DNA from: Akkermansia sp.
GTDB taxonomy: Bacteria; Verrucomicrobiota; Verrucomicrobiia; Verrucomicrobiales; Akkermansiaceae
Assembly (NCBI GenBank): GCA_017435505.1
Contig: JAFSEZ010000033.1
Location: forward strand, 1-64,000
Reading direction: 5' to 3'
Length of the DNA: 64,000 nucleotides
In this document: positions 1-9,385 of the stretch, one piece after another
Position numbering within the stretch: the stretch's first letter is position 1
How the letters are laid out: the number at the start of each line of letters is the position of its first letter
Notes under the pieces: model-generated
What the model saw: only the letters and a program-made list of their open reading frames with translations
What the model was told of the DNA's origin: nothing
The model's database searches: none
Translations under genes and position numbers: made by a program

Positions 1-256
1 GAGGTGTTTTTCTCTTTTATGAGGATGAGGATTCGAACCCACGACGAGTGGGCAAGTTGCGAGTTCGCGAGCAACTTGCCACCAAGCCGAGCAGACACCT
101 CTGCGAGGGAATCCGGTCTCCTGACCGGACTTGGTGGAACGGGTAGAATCCCATCGCCCGCTCTTAAAAACACCTCATCCCTGAGGTGTTTTTCTCTTTT
201 ATGAGGATGAGGATTCGAACCCACGACGAGTGGGCAAGTTGCGAGTTCGCGAGCAA
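1..256. repeat. Tandem hairpin-array repeat, period 182 bp, cut by window edge
   Basis: Bases 1-74 recur without a mismatch at 183-256, so the unit is 182 bp and the second copy stops part-way, just before the dsbD promoter. The unit is packed with inverted repeats: CCCAC/GTGGG (38-42/48-52), a 10-bp stem (51-60/71-80), and an 8-bp stem (79-86/130-137) that encloses two smaller hairpins (91-95/100-104 and 112-117/124-129), giving a small cloverleaf-like fold. Two stretches resemble a tRNA T-arm on the minus strand, but no 7-bp acceptor stem pairs, so it is not called a tRNA. Short ORFs read through it are taken as chance. It may be a structured RNA or an intergenic repeat family; more copies probably lie to the left. 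Confidence 0.7.
166..193. terminator. Symmetric terminator-like hairpin inside the repeat
   Basis: A run of A, then CACCTCA, a 4-base loop, TGAGGTG and a run of T form a perfect hairpin with A/T tails on both sides. It would work as an intrinsic terminator in either direction and marks the junction between repeat units. Confidence 0.55.
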
Positions 257-273
257 AGAATTATCCTTTAGCC

Positions 274-302
274 TTGCAGAGCGGAGGGGCTTGTGATACA
301 TT
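274..302 (+). promoter_or_regulatory. dsbD promoter (leaderless type)
   Basis: TTGCAG (274-279), 17-bp spacer, TGA then TACATT (297-302). Only 7 bp separate the -10 box from the ATG at 310, so the transcript should begin at or next to the start codon. Confidence 0.65.
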
Positions 303-309
303 GCGAGTC

Positions 310-2574
310 ATGAACATTTTCCGCACAGCCCTTTTCGCGCTCGCATGCGCGGCGCAGGTAGCTACCGCACAGTTCGGCATGGACTTTGGCTTTGGTGGAG
401 ACCAAACACCCTTGGTCTCCACGAGCGCGCAAGCCAGCGTAAACGGCTACAAAGCCGGCGAACCTTTCTACGTGAGTCTGAAAGCCAGCGCAGAAGCGCC
501 GTGGCACACCTACTTCCGCAACCCGGCCACGATGGGTTTACCCCTGGAAGCAACGCTACAAGCCCCCCAAGGCTTTCAAGTGGAAGGACCATACTGGCAA
601 CCGCCACACCGCATTGAAGACGGAGTAGGAGTAGCCTATGCATACACGGATGCGGTTGCCGTATGGAAAGTAACGCCCACAGCAACGGCTACGGGAGATG
701 CCACATTTACCATTAATGCTACAGCCCAGGCCTGCAAGGAAGGTCAATGTTCCTCCCCGGAGACATCTACCACCAGCCTTACTGTGGCAGCAGGGGATGG
801 CTCAGCTTCCTCGGAGTGGAAAAACACAGAAAAAACAGTTGAAGTGCTGGGCAATCAACCGCTGAACATCAGCGCGACCCAAACAACCGATGCGGTGCAA
901 CTTCATTTTGCGTGGGAAGGTGAACTCAAGAAAGTGTACTTCTTCTCCGATGACAACAGCATCGACCCGACTGCCGAACAACCCCTCACCCAAGAGGGCA
1001 ACAACTACACCCTCACCCTCCCCCGCAACAAGGGTACTAATGATATGTACCCCCCCACCGATGCCACACTCGTGGGCAAGCCGCTTCCCGCCATCAAAGG
1101 CATTCTCACCTTCGATGGCAAGCACACCACAGTAAACACTGCACCGCAAAAACCAACGGTGAGCGGCATCCCCGCCGGTTTGGGTGGCATCATTCTTTAC
1201 CTTTTCTTGGGCGGCCTCATCCTGAACCTCATGCCCTGCGTGTTCCCGGTTATCGGGCTCAAGATTATGAGTTTTGTAGAATTGGGTGGGGGTAGCCGCG
1301 CCAAAGTGGTGATGCATTCTCTGGCATTCGTGCTGGGTATTCTCATCTCCTTCTGGGTGCTGGGTATCATGCTCATAGCCCTTTCCAATGCCACAACGTT
1401 GGCCACGACCCCATGGAACGAATGGCTGCAAACCCTGTGGCAGGATGCAGGATCAGAATCCCGCAAATGGGCGGTCTGGATGCAAAACCCGTGGGTTATC
1501 TACGCCATCACTCTCTTACTCACCGTTGTGGGACTGAGCATGTACGGCGTCTTTGAAATCGGTGTATCAGCCACCGGAGCAGGACAAACACTACAGAACA
1601 AAGGTGGTCTCACCGGCTCTTTCTTCCAAGGTCTTTTCATTACCGTTGTAGCGACCCCCTGCTCCGCGCCTTTCTTAGGTGCGGCTATGCCCGCTGCCAT
1701 GGCGCTGCCGGGTGTGTGGATGGTCGTTGCCCTCACCTTCATGGCTCTTGGCTTAGCTTCCCCCTACATTGTTCTGGGCTTCTTCCCCTCACTGGTGAGC
1801 AAGCTCCCCCGACCGGGAGAATGGATGGAATCCCTGCGCCAAGGCCTTTCTTTCTGTCTTTTTCTTGCCGCAGCATGGTTGCTTGCAGTCTATCTTTCCT
1901 TCATGCCGGAGGAAGATCCACTGGCAGTCATGCGAGTACTCATCTCCCTTGTAGTATTCTGTGCAGCATTCTGGGTATATGGACGCTGGTGCCCCATGTA
2001 CCGTAGTCACAAGAGCCGCATCATTGGATTGGTTGCAGCCATCTTGCTGGTAATTGTAGGCATTTGGGGGGGCATGCCTTCTACAAAGACAAGTGATGAT
2101 GCAAATGCAGCACCCGAATGGCAGACCTGGACCCCGGCCGCCATGCAGACAGCCTTGGATGAGGGCCGCCCTGTCTACGTTGATTTCACCGCCAAGTGGT
2201 GTGCCACATGCCAGTACAACAAGGTAACGGCATACAGCGATGAGGTGTACGCCGAAATGAAGCGCGCAGGTGTCGTCCTGATGAGGGCAGACAATACAGA
2301 AAAAAACGCTGATATTGAAGCTGAAATGCAAAAACTGGGGCGTACATCCGTACCGGTCAATGTACTGTACACTCCCAAAGCCGAACCCGCAATCACCCCG
2401 GAGCTGCTCACCCCCGGTATCCTTCTTGATTTCCTGACTCCTCGCTTGGCCAACTTCTTCGCGGATGACGCAGTGGAAGAAGAACATGAAGAAGAAGGTG
2501 AATTGGACGAAGAAGCAGCCGCTGATGCAGAAGTGGAAAACGCAGCGCCCGAAATAGAAGACGATGCAGAATGA
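310..2574 (+). CDS. dsbD: Thiol:disulfide interchange protein DsbD
   Basis: Inner-membrane protein that carries reducing power from cytoplasmic thioredoxin to periplasmic thiol proteins. 754 aa. A signal peptide (about 1-20) is followed by a periplasmic alpha domain with the cysteine pair C142/C147, a multi-span beta domain with the two transport cysteines C310 (in NLMPCVFPV) and C451 (in TPCSAPFLG), and a C-terminal thioredoxin-like gamma domain with WCATC (C631/C634). All six redox cysteines of the family are therefore present. The last 35 or so residues are an acidic Glu/Asp/Ala tail, which is not usual. The ATG at 310 was chosen over an upstream in-frame start because the promoter -10 ends at 302 and a signal peptide starts there. 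It overlaps the next gene by ATGA. The cytochrome c at 5471 is a possible client. Confidence 0.95.
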   Translation: MNIFRTALFALACAAQVATAQFGMDFGFGGDQTPLVSTSAQASVNGYKAGEPFYVSLKASAEAPWHTYFRNPATMGLPLEATLQAPQGFQVEGPYWQPPHRIEDGVGVAYAYTDAVAVWKVTPTATATGDATFTINATAQACKEGQCSSPETSTTSLTVAAGDGSASSEWKNTEKTVEVLGNQPLNISATQTTDAVQLHFAWEGELKKVYFFSDDNSIDPTAEQPLTQEGNNYTLTLPRNKGTNDMYPPTDATLVGKPLPAIKGILTFDGKHTTVNTAPQKPTVSGIPAGLGGIILYLFLGGLILNLMPCVFPVIGLKIMSFVELGGGSRAKVVMHSLAFVLGILISFWVLGIMLIALSNATTLATTPWNEWLQTLWQDAGSESRKWAVWMQNPWVIYAITLLLTVVGLSMYGVFEIGVSATGAGQTLQNKGGLTGSFFQGLFITVVATPCSAPFLGAAMPAAMALPGVWMVVALTFMALGLASPYIVLGFFPSLVSKLPRPGEWMESLRQGLSFCLFLAAAWLLAVYLSFMPEEDPLAVMRVLISLVVFCAAFWVYGRWCPMYRSHKSRIIGLVAAILLVIVGIWGGMPSTKTSDDANAAPEWQTWTPAAMQTALDEGRPVYVDFTAKWCATCQYNKVTAYSDEVYAEMKRAGVVLMRADNTEKNADIEAEMQKLGRTSVPVNVLYTPKAEPAITPELLTPGILLDFLTPRLANFFADDAVEEEHEEEGELDEEAAADAEVENAAPEIEDDAE

Positions 2575-3701
2575 GCGATTCTCCGCACCCAGCAGACCTG
2601 CCACCTGCACCGCGCAAACATAGCCGCCGATGGTTTCTCAAAAGTTTGATAGGTGGGGCTGCGGTGGCTGCTGCCGGTAAAGGCATAGACTGGCTCTTGC
2701 CACGCACTATTTGCCGCGCCGGTGAATGGCACGGACCGGTAAGCGACCATTTTAACGGCACTTATTTCTACAATCCCGAACCCCAGCTTCCCATGGGAAC
2801 ACGGGAGGCGTTGCGATGGCTCTCGGGGCGCAAGTTGAGAGGTCACTACCCGGAAATTAAGCACAATACCCACACACCGCAATTAGCACATGAAGTGACA
2901 GGGAAAGACTGGGAAGTCACCATGGTAAATCACTCCACCCTGTTGATACGCACGTGCGGACTCAACATTCTTACCGATCCCGTATGGAGTGATTACACAA
3001 GTCCTATTCAAGGAGTGGGGCCCTGCCGCAAACGCCCCGTAGGCATCAGTTGGGACGAGCTTCCACGGATTGATGTATGCCTCATTTCGCACGATCACTA
3101 CGACCACTTCGACGTCAACACCCTGCAAAAACTGACCAAGCGAGATAATCCCCGTTTCATTGTTCCCTTAGGGCTCAAAAGCCTGCTCGAATACCATTGC
3201 GGTACAGACATCAAAGTAAGTGAGTTGGATTGGTGGCAGAGTGTCATCATCCGCGGAATGAAATGCCACATTGTGCCGGCACGCCACTGGAGCAAGAGGT
3301 ATCGCACCACCGAACATTCCAACCGCTCTCTTTGGTGTGGGTTCTATCTCAGCTCACCGGGTGGCCCCTCCATTTACTTTGCAGGAGATACAGCGCGGAC
3401 TACTTGGTTCAACATCATTCGCCAACGCCTAGGTGCGCCCGATGTGGCGATTCTACCCATCGGGGCTTATCGCCCCGAGTGGATTCGCAACAATCACACC
3501 AACCCGGCTGATGCCGTAGAAGCCATGCAAGCGCTGCGCGCATCCCTCTCTATTGCCTGCCACTTTGGCACATGGCAGCTCGCAAACGAAGGCTATGATG
3601 AAACCTTGCAAGACCTTGCAACCGCACTCATGCAAGCAAACATCCCCGCTCATCGCTTCCCGGCTCCGGATAATGGGCAAACTCTCCGCGGACACGTATA
3701 A
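2571..3701 (+). CDS. Tat-exported metallo-beta-lactamase-fold hydrolase (NAPE-PLD/UlaG-like)
   Basis: 376 aa. The N-terminus holds a textbook twin-arginine motif SRRWFLK (18-24) before an Ala/Gly-rich hydrophobic stretch, so export of a folded, metal-loaded enzyme is likely. The metal site HDHYDH is at 174-179. The block around VNHSTLLI (119 on) and NILTDP (132 on) is typical of the group that contains N-acyl-phosphatidylethanolamine phospholipase D and UlaG. The substrate cannot be told from the sequence; a phosphodiester or lactone is likely from the family. It is translationally coupled to dsbD (ATGA, 2571-2574). Confidence 0.85.
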   Translation: MSDSPHPADLPPAPRKHSRRWFLKSLIGGAAVAAAGKGIDWLLPRTICRAGEWHGPVSDHFNGTYFYNPEPQLPMGTREALRWLSGRKLRGHYPEIKHNTHTPQLAHEVTGKDWEVTMVNHSTLLIRTCGLNILTDPVWSDYTSPIQGVGPCRKRPVGISWDELPRIDVCLISHDHYDHFDVNTLQKLTKRDNPRFIVPLGLKSLLEYHCGTDIKVSELDWWQSVIIRGMKCHIVPARHWSKRYRTTEHSNRSLWCGFYLSSPGGPSIYFAGDTARTTWFNIIRQRLGAPDVAILPIGAYRPEWIRNNHTNPADAVEAMQALRASLSIACHFGTWQLANEGYDETLQDLATALMQANIPAHRFPAPDNGQTLRGHV

Positions 3702-4151
3702 TGTGCTTCCGTCTGCCGCCTCCGGATAAACGACTAAACGCACGCCCCCCATCTCACCCCCCAAGGATTTTTGGCATGGCAATAACTTGGGAGGCACTTT
3801 TGCTCCGGCGGAATATCGCTCTTATACCCAGGCAGCTCAATCTTTTGCGATTAATTTGGGCATTCCCTCGATACGCGGCGAGACGTGCTTTTCCGGTGCA
3901 ATTCCCAACGATGGCTGCTATGAACTTGTGAAAGAAAGCGCTGTACGAGTTCCCTTGAGTTCCCAGCCAAAAGGCGCAGTAAGCAGCTCTTGCAAAGAGA
4001 TACTTCGGCATGGACATGGGCATCAATGACAATATTGTCTCGCGTATCACAATTTACAAGTAAAGCATAGTCTTTTAATCTTGCATTTGGCAGGGGACAT
4101 GATAGAATCACATCAGTTCTACCAAACATCTTTTCTTTTTCTACACCAACC
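3702..4151. other. 450-bp gap with no gene I can support
   Basis: The plus frame is open from 3730 to 4029 and gives a plausible-looking peptide (AEYRSYTQAAQSFAINLG is part of it), but it has no ATG start and only a TTG at 3787. Open frames on the minus strand are equally long. It may be the remnant of a gene or plain intergenic DNA. The murA promoter lies at its right end. Confidence 0.4.
4081..4108 (+). promoter_or_regulatory. murA promoter
   Basis: TTGCAT (4081-4086), 16-bp spacer, TGA then TAGAAT (4103-4108). The ATG is 43 bp downstream, so this mRNA has a short leader. Confidence 0.55.
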
Positions 4152-5444
4152 ATGGACAAGCTCATCGTCGAAGGCGGCTACAAGCTCTCAGGATCCGTCA
4201 ATATCAGTGGTTCTAAAAATGCTTCTCTTCCCATCTTAGCAGCAGCGCTGCTCACAGATGAACCGGTACGAATCTCCCGTGTGCCGGATGTATCTGACAC
4301 CAACTACATGCTTCAGATATTGAGCCAGTTGGGGGCATCTGTCGAACGCTCCAGCGGAACCGTGCGCATCGAATCACCGGAGGGAATCAGCTCAAGCGCC
4401 TCCTACGAACAGGTGCGCAAGATGCGCGCTTCTATCTGCTTGCTTGGGCCGATGATGGCCCGCATGCACCGCTGCACCCTGCCCCTACCCGGCGGCTGTG
4501 TTATTGGCGATCGCCCCGTGGACTTGCACCTGAGAGCCATTAAAGCGCTGGGTGCCAAGGTACGAGTAAAAGGTGGTAACATGGAGATTGAGGCACCGGA
4601 TGGTCTTGTCGGCACCACGGTCGATATGCGTGGAGATAACGGCCCCACCGTGCTGGGTACGGACAACCTGATGATGGCTGCAGTGCTGGCCAAGGGCACC
4701 ACCATCATCGAATCTGCCGCCCGCGAGCCGGAAGTGGTGGATTTGGCCAACTTCCTCAACAAGATGGGTGCCCGCATTGAAGGCGCAGGCTCCCGCACTA
4801 TCACCATTCACGGCGTGGAGAAACTGCATGGTTGCGACCACACTGTCATTCCTGACCGCATCGAGGCCGGCACCTTCATGGTAGCCGCCGCCATGGTGAG
4901 CAATGGTCTGACCATCAACCGCGTATGCCGGGAGCACATCCGCTCCATGGCAGATTTGCTGATTGAATGCGGCCACACCGTGCAGTTCAACGAAGACGGC
5001 ACTTCCGTCTATGTGGAACCGGGCAAGAACCCGCGCAGCGGCAAAATTCTCACCAATCCCTACCCCGGCTACCCCACTGATATGCAGGCGCAGATGACGG
5101 CTCTCTTTGCCGTGACTCCCGGCATCAGCGTGGTGAAAGATACCATCTTCCCGCAGCGTTTCATGCACTGCTCGGAGCTCAAGCGTATGGGTGCCAATAT
5201 CAAAGTAGATGCCGGCACCGCCATTATCACCGGTGTGGAGGGGCTCTCCGGGGCTCCCGTCATGGCGAGCGACCTGCGCGCCTCTGCCGCTTTGGTGCTG
5301 GCCGCCCTAGCCGCCGAAGGAACAACGGAGATTCATCGACTGTACCACATTGACCGCGGATACGAAATGCTGGACGAAAAGCTCCTGTGTTTGGGCGCCA
5401 AGGTACAGCGCGTGCTTGATTTGGACGGCGGCAACGTGGACTAA
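4152..5444 (+). CDS. murA: UDP-N-acetylglucosamine 1-carboxyvinyltransferase MurA
   Basis: First committed step of peptidoglycan synthesis: transfers enolpyruvate from PEP to UDP-GlcNAc in the cytoplasm. 430 aa, a full-length EPSP-synthase-fold enzyme. The substrate-binding pair K22/N23 sits in SGSKNASLP. The catalytic loop reads [16 protein letters not shown] with C116 matching the cysteine attacked by fosfomycin, so the enzyme should be drug-sensitive rather than of the Cys-to-Asp type. No Shine-Dalgarno is visible ahead of the ATG. Confidence 0.96.
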   Translation: MDKLIVEGGYKLSGSVNISGSKNASLPILAAALLTDEPVRISRVPDVSDTNYMLQILSQLGASVERSSGTVRIESPEGISSSASYEQVRKMRASICLLGPMMARMHRCTLPLPGGCVIGDRPVDLHLRAIKALGAKVRVKGGNMEIEAPDGLVGTTVDMRGDNGPTVLGTDNLMMAAVLAKGTTIIESAAREPEVVDLANFLNKMGARIEGAGSRTITIHGVEKLHGCDHTVIPDRIEAGTFMVAAAMVSNGLTINRVCREHIRSMADLLIECGHTVQFNEDGTSVYVEPGKNPRSGKILTNPYPGYPTDMQAQMTALFAVTPGISVVKDTIFPQRFMHCSELKRMGANIKVDAGTAIITGVEGLSGAPVMASDLRASAALVLAALAAEGTTEIHRLYHIDRGYEMLDEKLLCLGAKVQRVLDLDGGNVD

Positions 5445-5470
5445 TCAAAGCAACTTTTATCCTGCCTTAC

Positions 5471-6076
5471 ATGAGGCACACATTCAGCATCACCGCCGGT
5501 GTAGCCGCAATATGCGGCTTGCTGGCGGTGATACTGTATATAGAAAGCGCCACCACACCGGGAGAGCAAAGCGTGCGCAGCCATGGCTGTCTGCTATGCC
5601 ACCCGGAGCTTTTTGATAGTCCCCTGCCCGGCCTTGCAGAGCAGCACACACCCGGCACTCCGCTACGACCCCTCCTCACACAAGTTATCCAAAGCTCGCA
5701 CCCCTTTGTTTCGGCAGAAGCTGCTGACAACATCGCAGAATACGCCCATCCACGGCAACAACTTGCGCTTGCCCACACCCGCCGGGGTGATGCGGCGCGC
5801 TCTCTCTACCTCGCTAAATGTGCAGCGTGCCACGGCTCCCGCGGTGAGGGGCAAGACGACCGATACCCGCCCCTACGAGGCTCCGAATGGCTCACCGCCG
5901 AGCCCTCGCGTCTGCCTGAAATCCTGCACCAAGGTCTACAGGGTCCCATTACTGTGCGGGGTAAGGAATGGAATGCCACCATGCTCCCGCCGGGTGTTAC
6001 CCCCGGCGAAGAAACAGAGTCGCTCATCCGCTACCTCCGCAAAGAATTTGCTGCCAAGCAACACAAAACGCCTTAA
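5471..6076 (+). CDS. Membrane-anchored di-haem cytochrome c
   Basis: 201 aa. An uncleaved N-terminal anchor or signal (about 7-26) is followed by two c-type haem sites, CLLCH (40-44) and CAACH (117-121). M171, in NATMLPPG, is a good candidate axial ligand for the second haem, which lies in a typical class I cytochrome c fold. The first CXXCH region is short and less standard. Likely an electron carrier on the periplasmic side; the partner oxidase or dehydrogenase is not in the window. It starts 26 bp after murA and may be co-transcribed. Confidence 0.85.
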   Translation: MRHTFSITAGVAAICGLLAVILYIESATTPGEQSVRSHGCLLCHPELFDSPLPGLAEQHTPGTPLRPLLTQVIQSSHPFVSAEAADNIAEYAHPRQQLALAHTRRGDAARSLYLAKCAACHGSRGEGQDDRYPPLRGSEWLTAEPSRLPEILHQGLQGPITVRGKEWNATMLPPGVTPGEETESLIRYLRKEFAAKQHKTP

Positions 6077-6092
6077 CAGCTAGCAAGATAGA

Positions 6093-6121
6093 TTGCACCA
6101 CGGGCATGGCAAGCCTACAAT
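6093..6121 (+). promoter_or_regulatory. Promoter of the MFS transporter gene (leaderless type)
   Basis: TTGCAC (6093-6098), 17-bp spacer, TACAAT (6116-6121); 9 bp to the ATG at 6131. Confidence 0.6.
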
Positions 6122-6130
6122 AAGCTCGCT

Positions 6131-7339
6131 ATGAACGGAGGAAGTCTGCACAGCTACCGGGTGCATTTTATCATCATCTTTTTGCTGGTAAGCTTCAACC
6201 TGCGCATGTCTTTTTCAGCGGCAGATCCTCTGCTGGTCTTTTTAATGCGGGACTTGGGACTGGGCGTAGGAGAGAGCAGCTTGTTCGGCTTGCTACCCAT
6301 TATGAGCCTTGGGGTGGCAGCCCCTTTGGGCTCACGCTTGGTCAATATTGTGCGCCCGCGTTTGCTGATTGTTTATGCTCTGTTGTTTGCCATAGCCGGG
6401 GTGGTATGGCGCAGCTATGGAGGTATAGCCGGATTGTACGGCGGCACAGTAGCCATTGGGCTAGGGTTGGGCATTACCGGATCCGTCATCCTTGGTATTG
6501 TGAAGCAGGTGTTTCCGGGGGAAATTCCTGTGCTGATGGGGGCCTACACCGCCTGCGTAAGTTTGGGTACAGCCGTTGGCTCAGGAGCTGCAGACCCCAT
6601 CGCCATAGCATTGGGAGGTTGGCAAAAAGGGTTGCTTTTCTGGGCCATGCCCTTGCTCTTGGCAGTCATCCTATGGCTGGAACTCATGCTGCACAAGCAC
6701 CCGCCGGAGGTGAGGCAAAGCACGCTACACAGCAGCATACTACCCTTGCTCCGGCAGCGAAAAGCGTGGGATGTTTCCCTCTTCTACCTCTTTCGCGTAG
6801 CGGGAGCTTGGCTACTCATCGTATGGCTTGCCACGCTCATGCGGCATCGGGGCTTGCCCCTGGTGGAAGCGGGGCTGGTGCTGGCACTTGCGACCGCATG
6901 TCAGATTCCCAGTGCCTTGCTCACTGCTACATTGTGCCGTCTGCTGGGCGGGCGCAAGCAGTTGCTCTATCTGGTGGTGCCCCTCTCCATCGTGGGATGC
7001 TGGGGGCTTTTGGAGGGCAGCCTTGAGCTCTGGCCTATCTTCTCCATCTGCTTTGGGCTCAGCATTGGCTGCATTTTCTCCATCGGCATGACATTCATTG
7101 TTGTCAACGCCGCAGATGAAGCCAGCACTATAGCGCTCTCCGGCATGGCTCAGGGGATTGGATTCATTGCAGGTGGCATGTTGGCTCTTTGCGTAAGCCT
7201 TTTGATGCATCAACCTCGCGCTGATTTGTGGGTAGCAGCTTGCTACACCGTCTTTGCGCTTTCAGGATTATTTTTCGGCCTGCGTTGCGAAAAAGAGGGA
7301 ATGGTGCGCATTCCTCAAACACCCGATGGAAAACAATAA
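6131..7339 (+). CDS. MFS transporter, CynX/NimT type
   Basis: 402 aa, about 12 hydrophobic spans with a short cytoplasmic start, matching the major facilitator fold. The opening residues (SFNLRMSFSAADPLL) and the general layout are like the CynX/NimT branch, whose members move small anions such as cyanate or act on nitroimidazoles. The substrate here is not known. It is a single-gene unit with its own promoter. Confidence 0.8.
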   Translation: MNGGSLHSYRVHFIIIFLLVSFNLRMSFSAADPLLVFLMRDLGLGVGESSLFGLLPIMSLGVAAPLGSRLVNIVRPRLLIVYALLFAIAGVVWRSYGGIAGLYGGTVAIGLGLGITGSVILGIVKQVFPGEIPVLMGAYTACVSLGTAVGSGAADPIAIALGGWQKGLLFWAMPLLLAVILWLELMLHKHPPEVRQSTLHSSILPLLRQRKAWDVSLFYLFRVAGAWLLIVWLATLMRHRGLPLVEAGLVLALATACQIPSALLTATLCRLLGGRKQLLYLVVPLSIVGCWGLLEGSLELWPIFSICFGLSIGCIFSIGMTFIVVNAADEASTIALSGMAQGIGFIAGGMLALCVSLLMHQPRADLWVAACYTVFALSGLFFGLRCEKEGMVRIPQTPDGKQ

Positions 7340-7366
7340 TTTTCAGGCAGCTGGCTCATTTGGTGT

Positions 7367-7395
7367 TTGCATTACCTAGTAGCATGTGATACCAT
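7367..7395 (+). promoter_or_regulatory. Promoter of the 7424-9864 gene group
   Basis: TTGCAT (7367-7372), 17-bp spacer ending TGTGA, TACCAT (7390-7395); 28 bp to the ATG at 7424. Confidence 0.55.
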
Positions 7396-7423
7396 TGGTG
7401 CAATCCAATACAAACCAGCAAAT

Positions 7424-8956
7424 ATGAAGCGTCCTCTTTTCACCCTCGCCCTTGCTGTCTGTGCATCTTCCCTTCTGCAGGGAGCGCAGCTCTACGACAT
7501 CACCCTTTCCAATGCACAGAAGTACTCTCAGTGCACCATACACTACGCCGGCAGTACCATGACAAAATTTACGGGCAAAGACCGTAGCGGTGCTACCGTA
7601 ACAAAGGAAATCAAAACGGCATCCATCCTTCTGAAGCGTCCCGTTGCAGCCGAAGTCGCTTCCGCCGATGAGGAAGTAAAAGAAACGGAAACTCCCGCTA
7701 CTACTGAGACACCCGACACAGCAAACACTCCTGCTGCAGAAGGGACAGAAGCCCCCGCAGAGAATGCTACCCAAGCAGAGGATGCAACAACTCCTGCGGC
7801 TGAAAACACAGCTCCCCCGGCTGAGCCTGTGCTGGATGCATACGCCACCGAAAGTGTTCAACGCACAGCTAAAGCCAAGGATGCCACCCTTCGACTGCGC
7901 GAAAAATTGGCAAAGGTTGATGAAGAATTCAACACGCTTACAAAGCCCACATCCCGTCTCAAATCGGCCTGCAGCAGCGGCAAGACCCGCGTGACAAGAG
8001 ACTTGGAAAAAATGGATAAGCTGGCCTTGGAAGTAGCCGATTTGCAAGAGCAGTACAACAACAACTCCTCCGATTACGTCTTCACTATCATCACTCCCGA
8101 CCAACGTACGGCCTACGTACAAAATGGACAGGCTGCCCACAAGGCTATGCTCGTAGACATGAAGCAGCGCAAGGGCTCCCGCAAGATTGGTGGCTTGGAC
8201 AAGTTTGAATTAATGCGCGAACGCTACCAGGGGCTCCCGGAATACAAACAGGCGTACGAGTGGTATGTAAAGACGCTCAATGATTTGGAGAAGAAGTGGA
8301 CCAAGATGTCCGCCAACGAGGAAAAGAAGCGCAAGAACCTGCAACCGGCTAAGAAGGATGCCATGCGCGATGCTGATGAAAAGGAATACGAAAAATTGCT
8401 GGCACAATTAGAGAAAGACGGCGAAGATATCTCCCGCGTGTGGTACAATCCCAACCCCCGCAATTTACAGATGCTGCGCAACTGTCTCAACAAGATCAAG
8501 GATGCCAAGAGGCGGTCTGAAAACATGAAACTTTCCGACCAAGTCGGCACAGTTCCCTCCCTGATTGAACAATACTGGGGCGCTATGGACGAAGCACGGC
8601 GTCTGATGGTAGCGGGCGATTTTGAAGGCGCTGAACAAATGCTGGACAATGACCCTGCTTACAAAGCAATCACCTCGATGAACCGTCAATTGCTGCCGGA
8701 AGAGTTTAAGCGTCCGCTCACAGAGCAACGCCGCGCTCTTGAGCAAGAAATCCGCAAACGCAGTCGCGCCCACAACCAAATCAAAACGCAACTTGAACGC
8801 AAGATTTCCGAATTGGAACGCTCGACCAACTCTGCGGAATCCCAGCTGAACGCCCTCTTGGAGCAGATATCCCGCGAGCAAGAGATGGATGCCGGAGAAA
8901 ATACGGTAGACCTCAAGAAACCGGAGGCCGAAGAAAAAACGGCAGAGAAGAAATAA
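7424..8956 (+). CDS. Exported coiled-coil protein with Thr/Pro/Ala-rich linker
   Basis: 510 aa, not a family I can name. A signal peptide (about 1-20) is followed by a short beta-rich segment (LYDITLSNAQKYSQCTIHY) that resembles the small N-terminal domain seen in many secreted Verrucomicrobiota proteins, then about 70 residues rich in Glu, Thr, Pro and Ala (a flexible linker), then long charged helices (about 140 to the end), probably coiled coil. The start was moved to the ATG at 7424 because the promoter ends at 7395 and the signal peptide begins there. The next gene follows 12 bp on. A structural periplasmic or envelope role is a guess. Confidence 0.75.
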   Translation: MKRPLFTLALAVCASSLLQGAQLYDITLSNAQKYSQCTIHYAGSTMTKFTGKDRSGATVTKEIKTASILLKRPVAAEVASADEEVKETETPATTETPDTANTPAAEGTEAPAENATQAEDATTPAAENTAPPAEPVLDAYATESVQRTAKAKDATLRLREKLAKVDEEFNTLTKPTSRLKSACSSGKTRVTRDLEKMDKLALEVADLQEQYNNNSSDYVFTIITPDQRTAYVQNGQAAHKAMLVDMKQRKGSRKIGGLDKFELMRERYQGLPEYKQAYEWYVKTLNDLEKKWTKMSANEEKKRKNLQPAKKDAMRDADEKEYEKLLAQLEKDGEDISRVWYNPNPRNLQMLRNCLNKIKDAKRRSENMKLSDQVGTVPSLIEQYWGAMDEARRLMVAGDFEGAEQMLDNDPAYKAITSMNRQLLPEEFKRPLTEQRRALEQEIRKRSRAHNQIKTQLERKISELERSTNSAESQLNALLEQISREQEMDAGENTVDLKKPEAEEKTAEKK

Positions 8957-8968
8957 CCGCATTTCTTC

Positions 8969-9385
8969 ATGGCAAACTACGTATACATGCCTGCATTCAT
9001 CTTCGCGGTAGGCGTCTCTGCCGTATGTGCGGCAGAGGCGGGTATACCGGCAGATGTTGACAAAGCATTTTCTGACTATGTAGCACTGCCGGATACTCTG
9101 GTGCCCATCTTGGCAGAAGTAAAGAACAAAGCCAGCGCTGACGCCGCTGCCGACAAGCTGTATGCCGAGCTCACAAAAGTATACGACACACGAAGTGAGC
9201 TTCAAAAGATAGCCAGTCTACCACCGGAAGTTGCTAAGCAGCTCAAACAGAAATACGAAAAAGAAATGAGAACCCGCTGGGGAGAGGTGTATCATCACAT
9301 CTTCCGTTTGCAAAAAGTGCGCTGCTACGACTCCGTACCTTTCTTCAAGCAATTTCGTACGCTGTGCATGATGCTCGACCAATGA
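8969..9385 (+). CDS. Small exported protein with one SADAA/FYGS-type repeat
   Basis: 138 aa with a signal peptide (about 1-22, ending VCAA). Residues 46-131 match the repeat also found in the next gene and in the gene at 56175-57230: a VKNKASADAAADKL head, an ASLPP turn at 82-86 and a degenerate tail (CYDSVPFF in place of FYGSxxL). No catalytic motif is seen. It lies 12 bp after the coiled-coil gene and overlaps the next gene by ATGA, so it is part of an operon. Confidence 0.75.
   Translation: MANYVYMPAFIFAVGVSAVCAAEAGIPADVDKAFSDYVALPDTLVPILAEVKNKASADAAADKLYAELTKVYDTRSELQKIASLPPEVAKQLKQKYEKEMRTRWGEVYHHIFRLQKVRCYDSVPFFKQFRTLCMMLDQ

Noticed and set aside
1..182. A tRNA gene (Ser- or Leu-like) on the minus strand in the repeat unit
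   Set aside because: T-arm-like bases are present but no acceptor stem, D-arm or 7-base anticodon loop can be placed together.
2062..2076. G7 tract in dsbD as a phase-variation site
   Set aside because: It encodes ordinary Trp-Gly-Gly in a membrane span of a conserved housekeeping gene and is short; no other sign of contingency control.
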